Shown here piece after piece: positions 20,951 to 33,640 of a stretch of DNA of 64,000 nucleotides (the first letter of the stretch is position 1; every line of letters begins with the position of its first letter). Location: NCBI GenBank assembly GCA_026075535.2, contig AP026542.1, positions 9,486,001-9,550,000 on the forward strand, given 5' to 3'. The notes beneath the pieces are model-generated. The model had not been told where the DNA came from and ran no database searches. It worked only from the letters and a program-made list of their open reading frames with translations. The stretch is from Tricholoma matsutake. Lineage: Eukaryota > Basidiomycota > Agaricomycetes > Agaricales > Tricholomataceae. A program made the position numbers and the translations under genes.

Positions 20951-23300
20951 CTAAAATCCCAAAGCTTGAAGCACACAACTCAAATCTGCCAAATGAGGAT
21001 CACTCTCCCAATTGAGCTTCAAGGGGGGCTCTTGAGACACTGGACTTGGAATGGAAACCATTGGCATGCCTGAACCCACTCCAAAGGGGTGCCTGTGAGT
21101 GACAATAGGACCTGTAGTCCATACTGGTTGGCCTTGTTGAGTGAACAAATAGACTGGGGTGTTGGACATTTGACTACAGTGATGAGCTTGCCTTTGTAGT
21201 GAGACAAATGGTTGCCTTTGGCCCATCGAGAGGCATGAGAGGTCCCATACAGGGCTTCTGGGGTGGACTGGCAGGCTGTCTGCATCCTCAGCCCAGTCAA
21301 TATGTAGGGGTGCATATGGGAGCATATGCAGTGATGGTGGTGGTTCTGGCAACTCATTGTCAAGAGGGATGAATGGGAGCCCCAGAGCTCAGGCTGGGGT
21401 CTGCAATGATAGTGGGGTTCAAGCTCATTGAGACTCTGGTGTCTCTTGATGTACACAGCTGTTCTTCATCCAGAGGCTTTGTCTGCACTACAGCTATTCT
21501 CTGTTCATGCCAGCATCCATGACAGTGGGGCTGGTGGGGGTTGCCTGAGTGCTGATGCCAATAGTGAGGGCAGTGGCGATGGTGATGGTGTCTGTTTGGG
21601 TATTAATGTCAATGGTGGGGGTGGTAGCATTGTCAGTCTGGGTGCTGGAATCCATACAAGCTGTTGGTGTTGTGTTCTGTGACTGTAGGGGGGTTTTACT
21701 TCCTTCAAGCTCAGTTTTTGGGCTAGGAACAGATCCTGGTGGTCATTGTAGGCCTGTACTGCTGTCTCGCAAGTGCAAGGGGTTGCCTGGGTATCAACAT
21801 TGACAGTGGCAGTGGCATTCTGCATATTTATTTTGTCAGTCCCAGGGGCTACCTGGGGGCTAGTATTGGCAGTGACAAGGATGTGGTTGTCTGGGTGTCA
21901 GTGTCAGTGGTGGTTGTTTCAGGTGTTGCCTATGTCCCTGTCTGTGGGATCTGGATAGTTACAAGCTATAGCCATAGTGTTCGCAGGTCCAGTTCAGTCC
22001 AGTTTTTTGACCCCCAAATGGGGCAACCAGCAACTGCAACTACAACTGGACCATTTAGGACTGGTCTCAATCAGTCCATGGACCAAAAAAAGACCAGTTT
22101 GGACTGGTCTTTTGTTGTGAAATGTGTTGTACCAATGTAACCATATGTAACTACAAGAATATTACCTGGACCTCATAACCATCATATGGATGTATATTGT
22201 AATTCTCCATCATTTGGTCCCACTTTTAAGAGATTTCATCAGGATTTGACCATGTTATGGCCAAAACTAAATTGCTGGAACTTGTGCAACTCATGTCTGT
22301 AGTTCATAAGTTGTTATAACTTATCAGGGATGTTAAATGAATAAAATGTACATGGTGCATATAGTTTGGTGTGTCATTACCATGTCTAGGATGGTATCCA
22401 GGTGTACCCAACATTTTTATTGCACAAGTTACAAGCAATATGATTAAAGTCATTCTAATCATGACAAAATACTTGTGCAAAAATGATTTTGGTCATATCT
22501 TGACCAATTCTCAACCATTTTTGATGCTCCAGGGACAGAAATTGATGGAAATATGTGGGTGAACATGGTCCAACATGGGTTTCCACAAAAGACTGGTTGC
22601 AACCAGTTTTTCATCAGTCCTATGATACTTTTGAAAACTAGGCAACTGGCAACTGGACTGAAAAAGACTGGTCCATAAATAGACCACTGGTCCAGTCCAG
22701 TTTGGTTTTGGTCTTTTTTTTGATCCTATGGACTGGACCTTTTAAATGCTATGTAGCCAGCCTCCTAGTGATGAGATGCACAGTCCCTCGCCATGTCCTT
22801 CAGTGAGCCATCATTGTCATTCCTCATCCTTCACATCCTGCATCCCAAGCTCATAACCTTCACCTTGTCCTCTCTTGAGAGCCTCCTCTACCTTCTCTTT
22901 TACCATCTTCCATCCTGTGCTGTACCCTTCCTCATGGCCTCTTACTTCCTTCCTCATATCCTGCCTCATATCCATCTTCTTTTCATTTTTCATGCCCTGT
23001 TTTCCTCCCTGTCCTATGTCCTTCCTCAAACCCTTGTTGCCATCCTTCTAGCCTCACATCTTCTAGTAGCTGCTGTACCTCTTCATGGCTGTAGATAAAT
23101 GACAGTGGTTGTGAGTTGACATGGTTCATTAATGATGAGGCAGTGACTGTGTCGATGTGCATTGCATCACTGGCATCATTGGTTGTGTTGTTTATAGCTA
23201 GGTCTTCTGTAGCTTTGATAGCAGTTGTAGCAGGTTGTGCAGTTGTGCATTGATAATAAATTGGTGCTGTTTCATTCATTCATGAGTTTGCAGCCATTAC
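20951..23300 (-). pseudogene. Remnant of Agaricomycete-type hypothetical protein gene
   Basis: Minus-strand fragments in order: a stretch with YSHEEVQQLLEDVRLEGW and repeated G-x-x-x-G/EG spacing (EGWQQGFEEGHRTGRKTG), then GEGYELGMQ (22817-23279); a Pro/Ser-rich middle (21505-21825); and an end with LHIDWAEDADSLPVHP, RDLSCL-like, LQRQAHH and LNWESDPHLADLSCVLQALGF (20951-21352). This combination recalls a conserved Agaricomycete hypothetical protein family (from memory, no name known). The 777-bp element at 21975-22751 splits it. Multiple stops and frame changes make it a pseudogene. Confidence 0.5.
21975..22751. mobile_element. hAT-like MITE of the TAGTGTTT family, 777 bp
   Basis: The left end is TAGTGTTCGCAGGTCCAG and the right end is GGACCTTTTAAATGCTA. 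The flanking 8-mers TATAGCCA (21967-21974) and TGTAGCCA (22752-22759) differ at one base. The interior near both ends is rich in GACCAGT/ACTGGTC words, like the other family members. Confidence 0.82.
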
Positions 23301-23425
23301 GGTGTTCAGGGTGATGATATTTGTAGTTAGGTGCATGTTCTCATTCCATTTCTTCTTGTGGCTTTGTTTTCCTTGTCCTGCCCCTGGCATGTTGTTAGAA
23401 ATTTGGTGGTAGGGGTAATGCTGAT

Positions 23426-25861
23426 TAGTGTTTCAAGGTTCAGTCCATAGGACTGAAGCCCAAACTGGACCAAACCATGGTCCATGCTTTGGTCCAGTCC
23501 ATTTTTCTGAAAAAGTGAGTAACTGAAACTGTGGTTCGGTCAACAGTTAACTTGCTTTGAGAACCATTATAAAACTGGTTGTAACTGGTTGGAACCAGTC
23601 TTTTTACACTTAGATTATATATCCTATAATATAATAAACTAATGTACATATTATATATAATAAGCTACCTACAAGGGGGGAATGCCAGGTGAATTGGTGG
23701 GGTTTATATATGTTGCAGGGGTTGTACATATTTGTTCACAGTAAATGAACACATACATGTTGTTTGCATCATGTGTTGATGCATTTGTTTACACAAAAAT
23801 AAAAGTGGCACCATTTGTGAGATGCTGCATCACCACCCATGACCACACAAACCAAGCAGGGGCCCAAACAATGTTAGTTCATCTTTTGGGCCCTCTGGGT
23901 ATGTTCTTTTTACTTGATTTCTAATGAACTAACTAATATTTCTTTTTTTTAGTTTCTTGCCTGTTAATAATGACCCCTACCTGTGCCCTATGCTGCCACT
24001 GTGAGCCTCTGCTCACAGGGTGGCAGCAGGTACTGTTATGGCAACTGCTACCAGGAACCATCACTGCTGCCATGTCACAGCACCACCACCCCGCCTGTGA
24101 GCCACTGCTTGTAGGGGGGTATGGAGGTGCTGATGACAACAAATGGTGCAGATGACAAATAGCAGGGAATGATGAACAGGGGCAACCAGGCCAACAAGTC
24201 GACAGACACTGAATAGCAGGAAACAATGATGGTGGGGAACAATGAACATGAATCTATAGGACATTTGCTTAAGCAACCTAAGACCTAGATGGATGGCTTG
24301 CTTAAGTATAACTTGGCTCAAGCATGTCTTGCCTGTAATATTGTATGCACAGTAATAATAATTGAACACCCTGCTTAAGCACCCTGAGCTCATGTCCTGT
24401 CTCAACCATCCCCTCCCAGCTCAAGCATCATCCCACTCAAGCATCCTCCCACTCAAGCACCTCCAATCTCAAAACAGGAATGGTTACTTACCAAGCTATG
24501 CAAATCTTTCAAACCCCAAACCTCCAGCAACTGAATCATGCTTAAGTCAACAATAATGATTGAAATTACAACTTACAAGGCTTGCAGTAACATAGATACC
24601 TTAACTGTCAACCTCAAGTGTGATAAACACTTAAGCCACCCAAGTGCTCAAGCCTCTCTCAAGCCTCAACTGCTCCCCTCACCACTTCAATTGCTCAAGC
24701 CATTGACCACTCAAGCCCCCTACCACCACTCAAGTTGTTCCACTGCTCAAGCCCACTTCTACCACTCAAGCTGTCCACCACTCAAGCCATCCCTGACCAC
24801 TCAAGCCCCAACCCACTCAAACCCCTTCAACCTGCTCAAGCCTAAGCATGCAGTAGTAGCTTAAGCACTATTTAAATATAATATAATATTCAATATTTGG
24901 GACTACTTTATGTGCTTAAGTACTGAGCACCTTAAGCATCTTAAGCAGTCCATGAGCCAGCTTATAAACAAGCACAGCTTAAGCACCTACTTAAGGTGCC
25001 AAAAAAACAACAATAACATAAATATGTCTCTACTGACACTTCCACCTTTGGAAACCATGATATTATAGCCTCAAACTGCTTCATTTAATATTATGTTGAC
25101 TTCTCTGGTGCAGGCAGTAGCAGTATAATCAGAGTTTAACATAATGTGGTGAACTTTGAACTTTGAACACCTGACTAAATTGATGAACTAAATTGATGAC
25201 TAAGTCTGAGCTTGATTCAAAGTTTATGTGGATTAAGCATTGCTCAAAGGGCTTAATGAGCTTAAGGAGATACAGTGCTTAAGCTGACTTATACTTGAGC
25301 AAGTCTTGCATCTAGATGGCAGGTTGATTAAGCAAACATCCTATGGCTGCTAGATGAATGGTGTGGGTGATGATGAATAGCAGGTAACAATGAACAGGGG
25401 GAACCAGGCCAACAAACAACAGATGACAAATGGCAAGGATGATGGATGGCGGGGAACGACAAACAGTGGGGAGGACAAACAGTGGGACAATGAACAAACA
25501 GCAGCAAGACCCCACCCTCACTACAGATGTGAGACAGTGGGGCTGTTCTTTTTTCTTTTTCTTTTTTGTTCTCTTTGTTTTCATTCTCTAAGTAACTACA
25601 CTGCACCACTGCAAGCAACTGCTTGCAGGATGTTTATGTATTTATTTTATTTTGTATACATAATTAAATTAGTTGGTGTGAAAAAAACAGGGGGAAGACC
25701 AGTTAAAACTGGTTTTTTGGACAGTACCAAACTGATGGGACTAGTCCTAATTAGTTTGGTTATGGTCTACATCACTTATGGTTGTGGTGTGGACTGGTTA
25801 CAGTCATGGTTAACCCACTTTTGGGGCAAAAAACCAGACCAAACCAAACCCTAAAACACTA
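23426..25861. mobile_element. hAT-like element of the TAGTGTTT family, 2436 bp
   Basis: It begins TAGTGTTTCAAGGTTCAG and ends CCTAAAACACTA. The flanks are ATGCTGAT (23418-23425) and GTGCTGAT (25862-25869), a one-mismatch 8-bp duplication. ACTGG-rich subterminal blocks lie at 23440-23610 and 25695-25860. No transposase is present. The interior contains a GGCCCAAACAATG palindrome (23857-23892), a copy of the ACTGC minisatellite core, and a nested TIR element at 24257-25343. Sequence either side of the nested element (24135-24250 and 25350-25490) is similar. Confidence 0.8.
24257..25343. mobile_element. Nested TIR element rich in CTCAAGC/GCTTAAGC
   Basis: The left end is TAGGACATTTGCTTAAGC. The right end, read inward, is TAGGATGTTTGCTTAATC. 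Similarity continues for about 65 bp. Nearly the whole interior is made of CTCAAGC and CTTAAGC words, densest at 24380-24850. No clear target duplication and no coding frame. Confidence 0.6.
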
Positions 25862-26129
25862 GTGCTGATGCTGGTCTGCTGTAGCTGGTGCTGGTAAGCT
25901 GGTAGCTGGTGCTGGTGGGCTGGGACTAGAACTTGTGCTGGTAGACTGGTAGACTTGAGCTGACTATAAAGCTAGAGAACTTGTATACTGGGTGCTATAT
26001 CTTGTGCAAGGAACTAGAACTTAGAGCTGAGATGCAAGGCTAAAAACTGAGAAGCTAGAGCTGAGTGATGCACATTGTGATGTGGCACATGAGAAAAGAA
26101 GCTGACGAGAAAGTGGGGGTGACCAGAAT
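25862..26129. repeat. GCTGGTGCTGGTA-rich low-complexity sequence
   Basis: Imperfect repeats of GCTGGT(A/G) with GTAGACTGG and AGCTGAG words lie between the hAT-like element and the first plus-strand copia homology. No gene seen. Confidence 0.6.
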
Positions 26130-26254
26130 AAGACTAAGCAGCTGTGAGTGAGTTGAATCGTGCTCTCATCACCAAGATGGAGACAGCAGATGTGTCTCCT
26201 ATAGCAGCATGGTGGGATGCACTAGTGATAGTGTTAGTGACTCTACGACATTGG

Positions 26255-26690
26255 AGACATGCCTAGTATCTGAGGCTATGCAATGCTGTCTTTCACAGGG
26301 GTGGCACTCTCTCGAGATGCTTGGACAGCTGCACCCATGCATGTAATGGCAGGTCCACTGGGATGATGTTCAGTTGGTACAGGTACACAGGATGATCAAC
26401 ATGGAAGTTGGGGAGGTACTGAGGCTGGGTGTATAGGAGGTGTGGTATATTCCTTGTACTCATCATCATCATTGACATGTGGTGGTACAGGCATGGAAGA
26501 TGGTATGTCAGCTATTCTGTGTTCAATATTATCTGGGAGGGCATTGACTGGTCCTGATGGACAATGTCCTTCATGACATTCGATGAAGCATACATGATAA
26601 CAACTATGCACCTCTAGTGATTGTGACTGTGTACATGTGACTCTCCTACTGACTATGTGGTCACATGACTACTGGAGTAGGTGCCTGCAT
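26255..26690. mobile_element. Insertion in copia, unclassified
   Basis: Compared with the minus-strand copia copy, whose sequence runs from the GTGACTCTA word straight into CATGCATGACTACTGACTAC, this copy has about 435 extra bp. The insert includes a minus-strand frame (26396-26611) with HEGHCPSGPVNALPDN and a partial palindrome near its right edge (CTACTGACTATGTGG/CCACATAGTCAGTAG-like). The ends are not defined. Confidence 0.45.
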
Positions 26691-28160
26691 GCCCTACTCC
26701 AACATGCATGACTACTGACTACATGGTCATGTGATGACCCAGGCACACTACTCCAGTATGCAACATACTTGAACAATTGAACCCTGATAAAGTGCCTGAA
26801 ATGGCAGACTCCCTTTGAGGGCCTTAGAAAGGTTAAACCAGATCTAACCAATCTGATTCTGACTGAAAGTTTTCAGTTGTGGTGCATACATCTATCTACC
26901 AAAAGAGAAACATCCAAACAAGCTAGCTCTGAGATCAGAGTTAATGATGTACATTGGTCTAGATGACAATTATAAGGCATATCATTTCATGCAGCCAAAT
27001 AGTGCAATTTTCATTGGTGTTACAGCACTATTTGATGAAACATTATTCCACATTGTACTGGAGCTAAGACTCCTGCCAAGACTGATCTTGGTGATTTGCC
27101 ACCAGAGGAATCAGAAGATTACAACCACTCTAATGGAATGGATGGTGAAGACCCTTCACTGCCTCAAAATCCAACCCTTCCTCCATCATAAGTATAATCA
27201 TGATGAATTTGATGTACCAAGTGAGCCAGAAGCACATGAAGATGCTGCTGATGCTCCACCTCTGCTGCCTCCAGTTACCACTGAGGACTTTTATCCATGA
27301 CATGAAGATCAACAGGAATGGCAGCAATTGCCCTGTGGATCTGGCAGGCAGAGGAACATCCCAAATCATCTTGGTAATGTCTATGGAGAAAAGCAACTCC
27401 CCTCTGAGATTCAGAGAGACATTGCAAGAGATTGTTATTGGAAGAGATCAGTGGGTCCAGATTCAGATAGCAACTAGACAAGACCACAGCCTCAACAGAA
27501 AGAACTGGTTGCTGGACTGAGTTCAGCACCCCACAAGAGTGTGCCTAATGCCAATAAACAAGACCAACACAATCACTCAATGCAGGGCACCAACAATATT
27601 GGCTACATTACAAAGATAGCCAGGGAAGGTGGAATTGATGTGATGAGCTGGCTGTTATCAAAAGCAGTTGCACCATTGAGCCAAACAGATCAGGTTCCAA
27701 CACAATCTTGTGATATTGTGTGCCTACCAAGGCAGCAGCAAGTGGAGTGGAAACAAGCTTGTCCTGAGGAATCAGAGGGTCTTCACAAAAGACAAGTATA
27801 TAGAATAGTTGACCTTCCACATGGTCATAAGATGATCAGAAACAGATGGGTTTTCTCAATGAAATCAGACAGAAGAAAATAAGCCAGACTTGTGGCCAAA
27901 GGCTTTTCACAAGTCAAAGGCATTGACTTTGGTGAGATTTTCTCACCAGTGGTCCTCTATGAGACCATACACCTCATGTTTGCACTTGCATCTCTAGAAG
28001 ACATGTATATGACCAGTCTAGATGTAAAAACTGCATTCTTATATGCCAAACTAGATGAGATCTATGTGGATCAACCCAAGGGTTCTGTACTTAAGGCAAA
28101 AGAGCACAAATTGCTGCACTTATACTGGGCATAGACAGGCTGCACTAGAATGGTGGAAAG

Positions 28161-28980
28161 TAGTGTTTTAAGGTCCAGTCCTATGGACCAAAAAAAGACC
28201 AGAAACTGAACCAAACCTAACGATGTTAACTGGACCATCAGTTATGGTTGACATCCAGTTATGGGCAGTTATGGTTATGGTCTTTCAGATCTTAAAAATA
28301 TTGTTAACCATACAAAAACTGGTTAATAGGTCATGTAAACTACACCCCCCTGTTTCCATACATATTCGCTTCAATTTCGCTCCCTGGTTCATTAAAAACG
28401 GTTGAGAACTGAAAAGGATATGACCAAAACCATTTTATGACAGGTATTTTGTTGTGATTTGAATGACTTTGATTGTACTGCTTATAACTTGTGCTACAAA
28501 AATAATGGGTATAATTGAACATCATATGATCCATAGCAATAACACACATAAATATATGTACCATGTAGATTTCATTTATTTAACGTCCCCAACAAGTTTT
28601 AACTATACTACAAATTATGAGTTACAGGCACAACTTGAATGCAATGTACTTTGTTTGAACCATAACTAGGTCAAATCTTAATGAAACCTCTTAAAAGTTG
28701 GACCAAACAATGGGAAATTACAGTACCTAATCCAACATATGATGGCTATACTGTCTGGATAATGGTCACCGAAATATATATGGGTTATATAAGTACAGCA
28801 AATTTTACAACAAAAAACTGGTCTTAACCAGTCTTTTTTTGGTCTATTAACTGAAAAAGACTGGTCTTAGTCGGTCCAGTTATGGTCCCCCAATATCCAG
28901 GTCGGTCCTAGACCAGTTATGGTCATGGTCTACCCCTTTTGGGGTCAAAAAACCAGACCTAACCAGACCTTAAATCACTA
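28161..28980. mobile_element. hAT-like MITE of the TAGTGTTT family, 820 bp
   Basis: It begins TAGTGTTTTAAGGTCCAG and ends CCAGACCTTAAATCACTA. The 8-bp duplication GTGGAAAG is perfect (28153-28160, 28981-28988). It lies inside copia RT, and the copia frame resumes right after it. No coding capacity. Confidence 0.92.
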
Positions 28981-29764
28981 GTGGAAAGAGCTAGAGGCAT
29001 TCATGTGCACCATAAGTTTTGTGCATGCCAGCTCCAATGCCAGTATATTCATTCACAAAGATCCAAAGACAAGCAGCATTGTTATTGCACTAGTCTATGT
29101 TTATAAACACTTGTTCATGGGCAAGAACAAAAAGCTAGTGGATGAAAAGAAAAATGCTTGTATAAAGCATTGGGATTGCTGTGGCACTGAAAAGGTCACA
29201 GAATTCTTAGGCATGCATGTCACCCAGACTGCAACAATAAACAAACTTGAACAAAAGTCATATCTTGCCAAAGTGCTTGAGAGGTTTGAGATGACAAATG
29301 CCAAAGTTGCCCCCACTCCACTTCCAACAGGATATACTCATTTGGAAGATGAAGTGATGCCAGATGTGGTGCTAAGATCAAAATATTGTGATTAGATCTT
29401 TATTGTATCTGATGCTTGGAATGTGACCCAATATCACTTATGCAGTTATCAAGATGTCGCAATTCTCAGCAGCACTAAGACTCAGCTAATCCAAGCCAAA
29501 AATACATAGACAAAGTGATGTACATCATGATTCATGCTCATGCACTACCTGGTTGGAACCCAGGATTATGAACTTGTCTACAATGAAGAGAAATCTGAGG
29601 GCCTACAAGCACTCACAGATTCTGATTGGGCAGCTGACACCATTAAGTGCCAATCTACAATGGGCTACTTTACTACTCTAGTGAGTGGCATAGTTTGCTG
29701 GCAATCCTGTTTACAAAAAACTGTTGCACTATCATCCACAGAACCAAATATATTGCTCTCTCCC

Positions 29765-31276
29765 TAGTGTTTGAAAGTCCAGTCCAGTCCAGTTTTTTGC
29801 CCACCTTGGGGTGCAACCGTGAACTGAACCGGTTCATGTATTTCAAAATATATATGCAACTGCAGACTGGACCTGTATAGACCAGTCTGTGTCAGTTGCC
29901 TTACAGTTGCTGGACTGGTTGCCACCAGTCCAGAACAGACCAGTTCAGGACTGGTCAGGACTATGTATGTAATAGGAACCATAAAATAAACTACACTACC
30001 CTTCACAGGCAGGGGCCTGTGAACAAGTATATATGTAGTGAAATAAAGGTTGTGGGCCTCTCTTCTCTTTGGAACATTCAAACACTATGTGAATAGTGTA
30101 AGACCAAGTATAAGATCATGTAAAATAATTGACAACTCACCTAGATAGCTGGTCCCCATCCCATTCCCCCATTACAACAAGATATGTACATTGCAGAAGA
30201 AGGGCTGAACACTAGCCTCTTGTCTCTTCAGGACCTTCAAATGCCATCGTAATAGTGTCAGATCAAGTATAGGATCATGTAAAATGATTGAGAATCACCT
30301 GGATAGATGGTCCCCATCCCATTCCCCCATCACAACAAGATATGTACATTGCAGAAGAATGGCTGAACACTAGCCTCTCATCTTTTCGGGACCTTCAAAC
30401 GCCATAGTAATAGTGTCAGATCAAGTATAGGATCGTGTAAAACAATTGAGAACTCGCCTAGATAGATGGTCCCCATCCCATTCCTGCATTACAACAAGAT
30501 ATGAGCATAGCAGAAGAGCGGGTGAGCGCTAGCCTCTCGTCTCTTCGGGACCTTTAAATGCCATTCTAACAGTGTCAGATCAAGTATAGGATCATGCAAA
30601 ACAATTGAGAACTCACCTAGATAGATGGTCCCCATCCCATTCCCCAATCACAACAAGATATGGACATCGCAAAAGAATGGCTAAATGCTAGCCTCTCGTC
30701 TGTTTGGGACCTTTAAGCGACATTGGTCTAGTGTCAGAACGAGTATAGGATCATGAAAAATGACTGAGAATTTACCGAGATCTATGCTGATCTCTGTCAA
30801 AATGGTATTTGAAAAGGCTGATCTTGTACAGGCATGACTATATGAGCCTATCTCAGTGAATGTTGCCGGTGAAGTGACATCAGGGTGGGTTAAACAGAGA
30901 GATAACACCAGATGACAAGCTTAGAATTCCACATTGCAAATGTGTAAGAGGTGGGTTGGGTCACTGTGTGCATGCAAAGGCCTACATTGTGAATTGTAAT
31001 TAATGGATCAGCCCATCAAAGACCGACCGCAACCTAATATACATAGTGTGTATCATATATTCAGACCTTGCAAGCTTGATGCAACTGAAGTCCGGTCCAC
31101 AACCGGTTGCAGTTGGTCTTTGGGCGGTCCATTGAGATATTCTACCATTGATGAACTGTGAACTGGACTTATGAAAATGTTAGGGCAACTGCAACTGACG
31201 GTCTGGTTTCCATCAGTCCAGTTCAGTTCAGTCCACGGTCTTTTTTCAGTCCAATATACTGGACTTTCAAACACTA
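29765..31276. mobile_element. hAT-like element of the TAGTGTTT family with tandem-repeat core, 1512 bp
   Basis: It begins TAGTGTTTGAAAGTCCAG and ends GGACTTTCAAACACTA. The 8-bp duplication TCTCTCCC is perfect (29757-29764, 31277-31284). The insertion splits copia RNase H after VALSSTEPN. The core is the 159-bp tandem array at 30057-30784. A sequence like the right terminus, CATTCAAACACTA, also occurs inside at about 30078-30090. Confidence 0.92.
30057..30784. repeat. 158-159-bp tandem repeat x 4.6
   Basis: Units start at 30057, 30216, 30374, 30533 and 30692, the last partial. Each has a GGGACCTTCAAACGCCAT-like segment, GTGTCAGATCAAGTATAGGAT, GATGGTCCCCATCCCATTCC and ACAACAAGATATG. The period is constant to one base. 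Confidence 0.92.
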
Positions 31277-31613
31277 TCTCTCCCCCACATGTCAACAGAT
31301 AGTGTGGATACAGTCCTTATTTGGAGAACTTGGATCAATACTGAAGTGCATTCCAATTTGCACCAATAATCAGGGATCCATCTTTATCAGATCAAATAAA
31401 GAAGGACAAAACACATAGAAATTCACTATGATTATACCCATGAATGCATCAAAAATGATGAAGTCACAGTCAGTTTCATTCCTGGAACTTGGAAGTGAGA
31501 ATCTGGCTGACATGTTCACAAAGAACATTCTATTCAGGAAGTTTAGAGACTCTCTCAGAATTAAATTTGAGATTCAAACTTAGCTGCTTTCAGTGCTGTA
31601 CAGTTTGAGGGGG

Positions 31614-31964
31614 TGTAAGGGGACGACTGGACAGAGGTCTATGAACTCTACGAACTGTACAAACACCCATGAACATGTTCAAACAACTTCAAACCAAGGC
31701 TTATTGTTCTTGTTATACTTATCAACCTATAGCATAATGGACTCATTACTAAGCTAGATAGGACAAGTGTATATAAACTCTAGTACTTAGTGGTCAAGGC
31801 TCCTCAGCTTGACTTGAGCAATCTAATATAGAAATGACTTGCAGTGAGACCACACAGAGCTCAGTTGATAGATTTCCATGCTTGTATTGGATTTCAACAA
31901 GCATGTAAAGAACTACAAACAAGTCAATGACTATTGTAACTAGTTTGAAGTAATAAGTCCAACA
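31614..31964 (+). mobile_element. Copia 3' LTR (3' edge tentative)
   Basis: It follows the end of copia RNase H and a polypurine tract TTTGAGGGGG. It begins TGTAAGGGGACGACTGG and can be closed at AAGTCCAACA. A TATATAAA-like box is at about 31769. The next bases, CTCCCCCTCAAAC, look like the complement of another polypurine tract, so a second, opposite copia end may adjoin here. No 5' LTR partner is present. Confidence 0.6.
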
Positions 31965-33300
31965 CTCCCCCTCAAACAAAGAAGTTGTGAAGGATAAAGG
32001 AATGTAAAATGGAGTTGTACTTACTCCCCCTCAATGAATGACTTGGCTTTCCCTTGATTAGAGTAAAAGAATGTTGAATGAGGAATGAATGATGATGTGC
32101 ATGATGCACTGTGAACATCGGTGAACAAAGAACAGTTCCTGAAAAAGTCATAATGATGCCTCAAGAGTAGAGGCTTGTCAATGGTTGCTGTACTGGTAAT
32201 GCTTTGTTTGTATGGCCATTTCAAGACATATGGTTTAGTTGGAAGCACGTGACACACAGTTGGGTGCAGTTTTTGGTCTTGCTGGACACTACCTGAGTTG
32301 TGTCATGTTGCTGATGCATCACTATGTGCAGTTTTAGGTCTTGCTGGACACTCCCCACAGATGACTTCCACTTTCCATTTTGATTTTTTGGGCTCAGTTT
32401 ATGGTTGTGATGGACCTATCCCTATGTTGTGTCCTCCTGCCATTTGTAGCATGGTCAGTTGTATTGATTTGTGCATGTCAGCATAGCCAGTGGTTGTGTT
32501 GTGTCTCATCCACCTGGCCCTTCACCTCTTTCTTGTGTCAGTGGTTGGCGGTCAAGTTGTGTCTCATCTGCCTGTCCTCGCCTTCTCCTTGTGCCCTTCT
32601 CCTTTCCTTCTCTGCCTAGCCTTTGTCTCTCATCTGCCTTCCTTTGTCTCACTCCTCTCTCAGCAGTAGCCTGGGGTCAATACCCCTTACTCTCCCCCTC
32701 GAGCTGGATGTCACACACTTAAGTATCTCCCAATTAAATTTCCCCCCTTTTGTTCCCAGTGTTGACATGTGGATCAAACCCGTTATATAATATATTCATC
32801 TTTAGCACATTGTGATCTGTCATGTTAGGGAATGGGTGGGTGGGCTCAGAAATATGTTATCACATTCACCAGATTCATTCCATCTTCCCCTCACATTGCT
32901 GCTTTATGTTTATGTCCCTATTCTACCCTAGCTGGCCCCATCAGGCTCATTCCATCAGGAGTTCTGGTGGATGTTGGTGACATGGCAGTTTTCATGGCTT
33001 TGCAGGTGGGTTTATCAGTCCTTTCATCAACTTCCTACCTCCCTTTACACCTCCATTCAGCTCTTGTCCCTCTGTCTATCATTCACTGATGTCACACTGG
33101 GGCTTTTTGTCGGTTTTGGGTGTTTTGCAGGTTTTGGTGAGTTTTGTCGATGATGTGGCATTTAGCTTGCTAACAGATTTGGGAGATGCAGCCATGCAGT
33201 CTCTACCAATTTGTCCACTTCATCAGAGGCTCAGGCCATGTGCATGACACAGTCATTTGGCATGGCAAGATAGTGAGGGGACAATACTGGCCAGGTAAGC
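31965..33300. other. Region without a recognised gene
   Basis: Pyrimidine-rich plus strand. One short direct repeat, GGTCTTGCTGGACACT, occurs at about 32276 and 32338. Several small frames occur but none shows a recognisable domain. Confidence 0.4.
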
Positions 33301-33640
33301 ACCCCACCCACCCCCCTTCATTGACATGTCACAGCTAACCTATCCAGACCACTACCGACAACACCACCCCAGTGATGCCATGCAAACCCAGTACACACCA
33401 CCACCTGCCTCCAGCCTCGCAAGCAACTGCTCATGGGGTGGATGGGTGGGTGGATCAATGAGAAGGGGGGACAAGGGAGGTGAGCTGAGGGAGATGAAGG
33501 GGGGGGGAATGAGATGACACAACACGATGAGGAGGGGAGGGGACAACAACAAGGAGACAGGGGAAGAGACAACGACACCTGCCCTGCACATGCCTATGAG
33601 CATCTGCTTGTAGGGTGGGTTCACAGGTGGGAGGGCAAAG
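33301..33640. repeat. Fragment related to the TIR-element minisatellite
   Basis: It contains CCAGCCTCGCAAGCAACTGC followed by TCATGGGGTGGATGGGTGG, matching the core of the 18640-19125 repeat, and a later diverged unit near 33580-33620. It is probably a decayed piece of the same element family. Confidence 0.6.

Larger units (their letters stand above)
26130..31613 (+). pseudogene. Ty1/copia polyprotein remnant with three insertions
   Basis: Plus-strand landmarks in order: the integrase tail around 26190-26250; KWQTPFEGLRKVKPDLTNL (about 26795-26850) and YLPKEKHPNKLALRSELM then YIGLDDNYKAYHF (26890-26990); RT start WKQACPEESEGLHKRQVYRIVD, WVFSMKSD and ARLVAKGFSQVKGIDF (27750-27930), with a stop before ARLVAKG; SLDVKTAFLYAKLDEIYVDQP (28015-28080); then after an insertion the palm region VYVYKHLFMG, where YVDD is expected (about 29095). 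RNase H has ALTDSDWAAD and VALSSTEPN (29600-29750) and resumes after a second insertion, ending with LADMFTKN (about 31510). The lost YVDD and many stops make it inactive. Confidence 0.88.
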
